A DNA stretch of 64,000 nt from the NCBI GenBank assembly GCA_030734395.1, contig JAUZTG010000011.1, positions 1 through 64,000 of the forward strand. Direction: 5' to 3'. The stretch's first letter is position 1, and each line of letters begins with the position of its first letter. Positions 57,951-64,000 of the stretch are shown in pieces. The DNA comes from Sarocladium kiliense. Lineage: Eukaryota > Ascomycota > Sordariomycetes > Hypocreales > Sarocladiaceae. Below the pieces are notes generated by a model, which was not told the DNA's origin, did not search any database, and saw nothing but the letters and a program-made list of their open reading frames with translations. The position numbers were made by a program, and so were the translations under genes.

Positions 57951-58561
57951 TTTAAGGAAGATTGAAGGAGAATGATCAGGAAAGCAGGCCGAGCAAGGAA
58001 GACAGCCGTGAAAGTTGTGAGATTGCTGAGCTATGAGGAGCAACTTCGGGCCTGTGAGAGACCAATGCCAAGATCGAGGGCTATGCAAGAAGGCCAGCTT
58101 CTTATCAGTCCCCGCCCGCCGACTTCCTGGGGTACGGATCTAGAGTTGTAATGATCGTCGAGTCAACTGATGTGCCCAGGAGATCGGTCCACAGGCGCTA
58201 GACTTTGTCAACCTTGCCCCTACCCCAAAGCTTCGAGCTGAGCGCTAGTTGAACTGACAAAGCCAGCCGAGTCAGCTCGCTCAGTGTGGGGAAACAATTG
58301 CGCAGGAATGCGGAGATCGCGGGGCGAGATTGGGGGTCGCGCGGGGGAAGATATTGGAACTCTCGGGGTGCCCAGGAGACGGACAGGGCTTTGCTCAGAC
58401 TCATCGGTAAGATGCTGTAAGTCTCGACCCCGATCAACGACCCGAAGACCCCACGTCGAGACCTATATGGAGCACTATGTGCCCGACCAGAATGGACTTA
58501 GGGCTTTGCAATCAATTACGCTCCTCAGGGTACAGTAAGTCGAATTTACACAACCGCCAAT
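57951..58561. promoter_or_regulatory. Divergent promoter, MFS transporter / BVMO 2
   Basis: 611 bp. CGAGTCA occurs at 58159-58165 and within CCGAGTCAGCTCGC at 58267-58280. No gene is present. Confidence 0.6.
58267..58280 (+). promoter_or_regulatory. CCGAGTCAGCTCGC motif
   Basis: A 14-bp sequence identical to 54154-54167. The two promoters are otherwise unlike, so conservation of this block suggests a regulatory site. Confidence 0.55.
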
Positions 58562-60637
58562 ATGAGTCCCCCAGAAGATCCTCCCTATCAAGTCACTTTC
58601 GACAATAGATGGGGCGGAACGCCCATCACGACCAAAGATGATGGGCCGTACAAAGTATCGGAACATTTACTATTCGCGCCTCGCAAGATGAGGATAGCTT
58701 GTATCGGTGCTGGCGCGTCCGGCATCATGATGTGCTACAAGAAAGAGAAGGAGTTTGGTGATTCAGTCGACCTCGTTGTGTATGAGCGTCAGTGCCCCAT
58801 GCCTCTATTCCAAGTTCCCCCTGCTGAACCCTGGACCAGGTTATCCAAAGCCAGGCGGAGTCTGGTACGCCAACAAGTACCCTGGATGCCGCTGTGATGT
58901 GCCCTCGCCTGCTTACCAGTTCTCGTTCGCCCCAAAGCCGGATTGGTCGCGTTATTATTCACCAGCCGCGGAGATCCAGCAGTACTACGAGACCTTCAGC
59001 CGCGAGAGGGGATACCTGGACAAATACATCAAGTTGTCTCACCGGGTTGATAAAGCGGTGTGGGACGAACAAACGTCCGAATGGGTCATCGAAGTCTCTC
59101 AGACCAAAGAAGATGGCACAATACACACTATCCAGGACCGAGCCGATTTCCTCATCGCCAACATCGGGATCCTCAACTCGTGGAAGTGGCCTGATATCCC
59201 CAACCGGGAAGCATTCAAAGGCGAGATCACTCACTCTGCTGATTACGACCAGAGCATCGACTTGGAGGGCAAAACAGTCATTGTCATCGGCTCTGGGGCT
59301 TCGGCTATCCAGATAGTCCCAGCCATCCGGTCCAAAGTCAAGAAGCTTATTTCCTTCTACAGAACGCCCCAGTGGATTGGCCCTGGACTTCCATCTAAGG
59401 GATACACAGACTCCGAAGGCCGCAACTTTGACTGTGAGAAGTAAATCCACCTTGTAAACGTTTCGAGTCTAACATGTAGACTGTCTTAGATACCCCTGAA
59501 CAAAAGGATGCATTCAGTTCTGATGAAGTCGCCTACCTTCAGCACCGGAAGGAAATGGAAACCACTATCAATCTCAGCTTCAAGAACAATATCTTGAGCC
59601 ATCCAAACCAGAAGATGGCTCGCGAGGTGAGTTTTCGGCTTGTGAAGAGCACCAGCAATCTCATGGACTCTTTAATCATGAGGCGTAAGTGCTGTCTTGC
59701 TGATCAGCGGCCTGTAGTTCGTCTCGCAAAGGATGATTAATATCTTGAAAGGCGACCAGCGGCTGGTAGACAAGTTGGTGCCCCAATTCCCCTTGGGCTG
59801 CCGCCGGCTTGGACCAGCTGAAGGCTTCCTTGAGTGTTTCCACGAAGACAACGTGGAGCTGGCTGAGGGAGACATAGACTCATTCTCCGAGCGTGGGTTG
59901 CGTACCAAGGATGGCAAAGAATACCAAGCGGATGTCATCATCTGCGCCACAGGGTTTGATGTGAGCTTCAAGCCCCATTTCCCAGTTGTCGGTCGCGATG
60001 GTCTGTCGCTCCAAGAGGCCTGGAAGGATGAGCCTGCAGCATATCTTGCCGTTGCCGCACACGGGTTCCCGAACTTCATGAGTAAGCAAAACGATACAAA
60101 ATCTAAAGTTCCTTACTGACGAGTTATTGATGTAGTCGGATCACTCGGACCTAATTGTCCAGCCGGCCACGGATCCTTCGTCACGGTCTTGGAAGCCGCT
60201 CAAAACTACGTATGCAAGGTCATCCGCAGGATGCAAACAGACAACATCCGATCGATTGAAGTCAAGTCTGAAGTCGTCGCTGAGTATAACCAACATGTCC
60301 ACGAGTGGCTGAAGAGAACGTGAGTCTTTTTCCTGTTACCACGCTCGACCAAAGAGGATGGATCTAACATCTAAGCAGTGTATGGGCTGGTGGGTGCCGA
60401 TCATGGTACAATCAAGGCAAGCCTGACGGCAAGGTCACGGCTCAATACCCGGGGTCCCTTGTTCACTGGCGGTTGATGCTCGAGCACCCGCGCTTTGAGG
60501 ACTATAAGATAGAATACAGAAGCACCAATAGGTTCGAGTTCATGGGGAATGGCTTCACTTTCCGCGAGATCCTCGGTCAGGATGTCGCGTGGTATCTGGA
60601 TCCCGAGTTCATCCAGAAGCCTCTTTTCGAGCATTAG
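58562..60637 (+). CDS. Baeyer-Villiger-like flavin monooxygenase 2 (StcW-like)
   Basis: Six exons (58562-58787, 58840-59433, 59490-59626, 59718-60081, 60136-60319, 60379-60637) join in frame to 587 residues. A 45-residue N-terminal extension precedes the FAD motif GAGASG, then GGVWYANKYPGCRCDVPSPA. The BVMO fingerprint is altered: FKGEITHSADYD has HS and Tyr where BVMO 1 has HT and Trp. The second Rossmann motif is GSGASA. ICATGFDVSF, SLGPNCP, RSWY and FEFMGNGFT complete the fold. This pattern is common in fungal proteins annotated like the sterigmatocystin monooxygenase StcW. A carbonyl substrate larger than that of BVMO 1 is possible but unproven. Confidence 0.88.
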
Positions 60638-60971
60638 CATAAGAAGTTTGCACCATTAAATGGGCATATAGAGATGTGTTGTTGATTCATATAGCCTATG
60701 ACCCAATGCCTGTGGATGGCACCGGTCGAGGAGAGATCTGGGGCAAATCTCTCGACTCTACGTTCCTGTCATGTCAGAGACGAGCTGAAGTCATTGGTAG
60801 ACTCCCTCATTCGAAAAGATACTATATTTGGCCCGACCATGCATAGGCTCAAAGTGTATGAGTTGCTCGGACTGCTTGCGTGCAAGCGTAATAGGCGTAA
60901 CAGGTTATACGACACAAACTGGTCACATTTGTATCAGTCTTGATGCTATTGACTATGTTCTCCAGACATGA
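60638..60971. other. Convergent 3' flanks, BVMO 2 / esterase
   Basis: 334 bp between convergent genes. An 81-codon plus-strand frame at 60698-60943 has no recognisable features and is not called. Confidence 0.5.
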
Positions 60972-62376
60972 CTAAACTGCGCAAACATTCGCGATCCAGT
61001 CAGCTTGCAATACAAGACCCGCGTATGCAGACTGCTTTGACTCCTCAACATAAGAAGACGGGGTTCCAGGCGGAGTTCCTCCGAAATCCACCATAGACCA
61101 AACGTGGCCCTTAGAAGGCGCGACATGAACGTCCACTCCCATTTCGTTGTCCTATTTGAGTGTGATTATGCGGTTCAAGCTCTTGCTGCAGGCGAAGAGC
61201 AATGAAAAAGCTCGCCTCAGGATCGTGGGGTGGCCTTGACTTACGTTGTTCATCTGTCTGGCAAGCTGGAGGATATCCGCAACAAACAGATCCAGCTCTC
61301 CAGAGACAAGAATTGTCTTTGGCGGCAGTACAGTGCTCCATCCTTTCACAGCATCGATGGGGTTGGAGTAGAGGTCCACGTTCTGCTTGACCAGGTAGGC
61401 CTGACGCCACCGATCGAGTGCCGCCTTGTCTAAACAGTCCCTTCCAGCATTTGATCGGTAAGAGTCACCATCATTGTGAAGGTTCACCCAAGGACTTGCA
61501 AGGTAAGTTGCAATAGTGTATCCACGTGTTTTGTTCGATGCAGGTAGTGCCGGGATTTGAGGATGTGGGATCTTGATGTGACGCAGTAAACCTAAACACA
61601 GATTCCCGCCCGCAGAGTCGCCTACAACGATGATGGGTTTACCCAGTGACTGGATGTAATTGTAGGCAGCAACGACTTGGCGTAAAGCGTGAGGATAGGG
61701 CGTCTCCGGGGCAAGCCCGTATCTCATGGCGAAGATGTCGACAAGAATTCCCCGGCTTTCCAGCTCCACAGCCAGCTGCAGTAAGTATGGACTCGCTGTT
61801 TCCGGTGAGCCGGACACGAAGCCGCCACCGTGAACATAAAAGATTATGTGGCTTGACAATGGGACTTTCGGCGTGTACCAAGCATCGAACGGTATTGCAT
61901 CAAATTGGCGACTGGAGCGAGACCCTGGCAGTGTTTGAAGATGATCCGCATTTATAAGTTCGCAGACAGCGTCATGCTTCAAAAGGGTCGGGCAGTCCTC
62001 AATGAGAGTTGCAGGGTTTTGAGATGCTGTCGTCAGAGCCCGGAAATGAGGAACGGATAACCGTGATGATAACCTTGAGATAATCAGGCATTGATCCTTG
62101 CGAGATTGCTCAACCTCGTCGACTTACCAGCTTATCGTAGCATTCGCTAGCCGGTGCTCCAGCGTAGGTTGGGGCAATCCGAGCCACTGATCGAGCAGCG
62201 ATTGGAGTTTGGACTTGGGAATAACATAGACTATCAAGTAGATAGAAGTTAAGATATTAGCATATTTGAGCTGCCTAGGCTGCAATAAATAGCTATGATG
62301 GATGCCGTGGTTACTTACAGTGCAGAAGCTTCAGACAACAGGCAAGCCTGAGTTGGTCAAACCATGATTCCGACAT
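60972..62376 (-). CDS. Alpha/beta-hydrolase-3 esterase (HSL-like)
   Basis: Carboxylesterase of the hormone-sensitive-lipase type. Four exons (62376-62319, 62230-62128, 62073-61245, 61151-60972) give 389 residues in frame. The oxyanion motif HGGGF is near residue 135, the nucleophile elbow GDSAGG near 205, the catalytic Asp in SGELDLF near 315, and the catalytic His in SKGHVWSM near 346. The last exon supplies the His, supporting the splice. The N-terminal cap region begins MSESWFDQLRLACCLKLLHF, which may be a membrane-associating helix. In this cluster it is the natural candidate to hydrolyse the ester or lactone made by a BVMO. Confidence 0.88.
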
Positions 62377-62862
62377 TGTGAGGCGTACAAAATTCTCATT
62401 CTAGCCTGGAGAAGCAAAGATAGAAAGGGACATATCGTTGAACAGCTACTCAGCTACTTGATGGGCGGGATACAGCAGTTACCCTCATGATTCCCCGGAG
62501 CTAGTATCATGCAGATCTTAGGTTCCTCAAGGTCCCACATTATCAGATTGACAAAGGCCATCGAGTCAGTCACCAAAAGTGCCCCAAGCGTTGACTAGCT
62601 TCTAGTCAGGCTAATTGATCATGCATCGCTGACACTTCTCATTGACTCGGCTGACCTTACTTGATCTTGAAGTGCATGTTGGAGACCGACGACGTGGTAA
62701 CGCATAATAGCAGCGGATGCTATGCAGTGCAGTATACCTTTATACAACCTAAGCATTTACAATTTCAGTCTGGGGTAAGCGCACGCAAGACGACCATACA
62801 ACACCGGGCGAACCCAACTTATACGCCATTCCGGTATCGCTTCTCACTCTACCAGAGCTCCA
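62377..62862. promoter_or_regulatory. Divergent promoter, esterase / SDR 2
   Basis: 486 bp shared by divergent genes. It contains CGAGTCA at 62562-62568 and TGACTCGG (its reverse complement, extended) at 62643-62650. Confidence 0.6.
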
Positions 62863-63807
62863 ATGGCTTCCAACCTGACCTCGCTAAAAGGCAAGGTTGC
62901 GATTGTCACAGGTGCTGGAGGCGGACTCGGTCGTGACTATGCACTGCGTCTGGCTACTTATGGCGCGCGTGTAGTTGTGAATGACTATGGCGGCTCATTG
63001 AGTGGCGAGCGGGGAACGAGTAGCCGGGCTGAGGCCGTGGCAGAGGAGATCCGAGCCAACGGTGGTGAAGCCATCGCCGACGGGCACGACATCTCCGTCC
63101 AAGACGAGGTTCAGGCGCTGGTCAAGAACACATTAGCAGCCTTCAATGCGATTCACATCCTAGTCAACAACGCGGGTATCGCAGGATCCAACAGCGTCCA
63201 TGACAATGTGAACATTGATTCATTCCGTCGCGTGGTGGACATCTCTGCGGCGGGCACCATCCTCCTCATCAGCGCAGTGTATCCGACAATGGAGAAGCAA
63301 GGGTACGGCAGGATCATCAACACGTCTTCCGATAGCATCTTTGGAATGGGCGCGGGTGGCGATGGGGGTTATGTGGCCAGCAAGGGGGCCGTCTTCGGCT
63401 TGACCCGCGACCTGGGACGCATGAGCCCCAAACACGGGATCAAGATCAACGGAGTGCTGCCGTCTGCCATGTCGCGCATGTCGGACCTCTCACCCGTCAT
63501 CAAGCAAATCACGCGGCAGTACTTTGACCCGGAGCGCGTGGCCGACTTTGTTGTTGCGCTTGCAAGTGAGGAATGCCCGGTTTCGGGAGAGCTGTTCAGC
63601 GTTGGCGGTGGCAGGGCGGCGCGGACAACGCTGGCCACGGTTCCCGGACATTCTGGGGCAATGGATGCGGAGAGCTATTTGTCGAATTTCAAACAAGTCA
63701 TGGGCGAAGAGAAGGATATGTATATACCGACGGACACGCTGGACCAGGTGTCGTACGCGATCAAGCATGCGACGGGTGAAGATCTGGGGACTATTAGGCT
63801 GGATTAA
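62863..63807 (+). CDS. Short-chain dehydrogenase, Fox2/HSD17B4-like
   Basis: Single-exon SDR of 314 residues. TGAGGGLGRDYA near residue 17, VVVNDYGGSL, ILVNNAGIAG, catalytic Ser in NTSSDSIFG and Tyr/Lys in YVASK are all present. The NDYGG segment and the wording around it resemble the dehydrogenase domain of the peroxisomal multifunctional beta-oxidation enzyme (HSD17B4/Fox2), so it could oxidise a hydroxyacyl-CoA. It lacks a C-terminal PTS1 (ends TIRLD) and has no hydratase domain. Cofactor is probably NAD because of the Asp after strand 2. Confidence 0.88.
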   Translation: MASNLTSLKGKVAIVTGAGGGLGRDYALRLATYGARVVVNDYGGSLSGERGTSSRAEAVAEEIRANGGEAIADGHDISVQDEVQALVKNTLAAFNAIHILVNNAGIAGSNSVHDNVNIDSFRRVVDISAAGTILLISAVYPTMEKQGYGRIINTSSDSIFGMGAGGDGGYVASKGAVFGLTRDLGRMSPKHGIKINGVLPSAMSRMSDLSPVIKQITRQYFDPERVADFVVALASEECPVSGELFSVGGGRAARTTLATVPGHSGAMDAESYLSNFKQVMGEEKDMYIPTDTLDQVSYAIKHATGEDLGTIRLD

Positions 63808-64000
63808 GATACCAAGACACTCAGTACTGTCTTCTGATGCCTGAATCTGAATGGTACAAGTCCTCTACCTTGGCTGTGCCTTTGTTTCCCTCCGTGCCTG
63901 TCAACGAATATTGTGAAGAAAACTGCACGGAGACCAATGTTGGTGGACACTCGCACTCACACCCGCACAGAGGGTAATAAGCCGATTTCGGCAATTCTCG
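63808..64000. other. 3' flank of SDR 2
   Basis: 193 bp with no gene. The cluster may continue beyond the window edge. Confidence 0.4.

Noticed and set aside
46166..63807. Secondary-metabolite biosynthetic cluster
   Set aside because: No PKS, NRPS, terpene cyclase, DMATS or P450 is visible in the window; the enzymes suit degradation better, although genes beyond the right edge are unseen.

Overview
The window looks like a chromosome segment of a filamentous ascomycete (Pezizomycotina, most likely Sordariomycetes). The evidence is many 49-93 bp GT-AG introns with CTRAC-type branch sites, a Tad1-like LINE with C-to-T decay typical of RIP, a PalB calpain, and a bZIP protein with a DUF3425 tail. 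Species cannot be fixed from the sequence alone.

Positions 1 to about 12,000 are an AT-rich, gene-free block. It is built largely from one family of palindromic, non-autonomous DNA transposons. Their ends read CAGGGTTGTGA...TCACAACCCTG, and most copies with two recognisable ends are flanked by a near-perfect 8-bp duplication, which points to the hAT superfamily. One copy is split by a 5'-truncated, RIP-degraded LINE that keeps an intact 15-bp target duplication and an (AAAT)n tail. At the edge of the block (12,251-12,735) sits a short element with 23-bp inverted ends and a perfect 9-bp duplication, probably MULE-like.

Positions 13,118 to about 45,100 hold ordinary conserved genes: the TFIIIC subunit Tfc4, the SAM-domain RNA-binding protein Vts1, ribosomal protein eL29, a peroxisomal adenine-nucleotide carrier (Ant1 type), PalB/Rim13 calpain, a C2H2 zinc-finger factor, a zinc alcohol dehydrogenase, tRNA-splicing endonuclease subunit Sen15, a DUF2985 membrane protein, a Yippee protein, an SLC35-like transporter, a ferric-reductase-like oxidoreductase, and a large intronless protein of unknown function.

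Positions 46,166-63,807 read as a compact catabolic gene cluster. In order: a bZIP-DUF3425 regulator, an acyl-CoA ligase ending in the peroxisomal signal AKL, an SDR, a Baeyer-Villiger monooxygenase (BVMO), a transcription factor without a zinc cluster, a sugar-porter-type MFS transporter, a second BVMO-like flavoprotein, an alpha/beta-hydrolase esterase, and a second SDR. No PKS, NRPS or terpene synthase is visible. The parts fit a route of alcohol oxidation to a ketone, Baeyer-Villiger conversion to an ester, hydrolysis, CoA activation and peroxisomal oxidation. Five promoter regions in the cluster share a CGAGTCA/TGAGTCA motif (extended form CCGAGTCAGCTCGC twice), a plausible binding site for the resident bZIP. 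The cluster and its motif are the best candidate for an undescribed system here. Exon models were joined by hand; nearly all keep reading frame across every junction.
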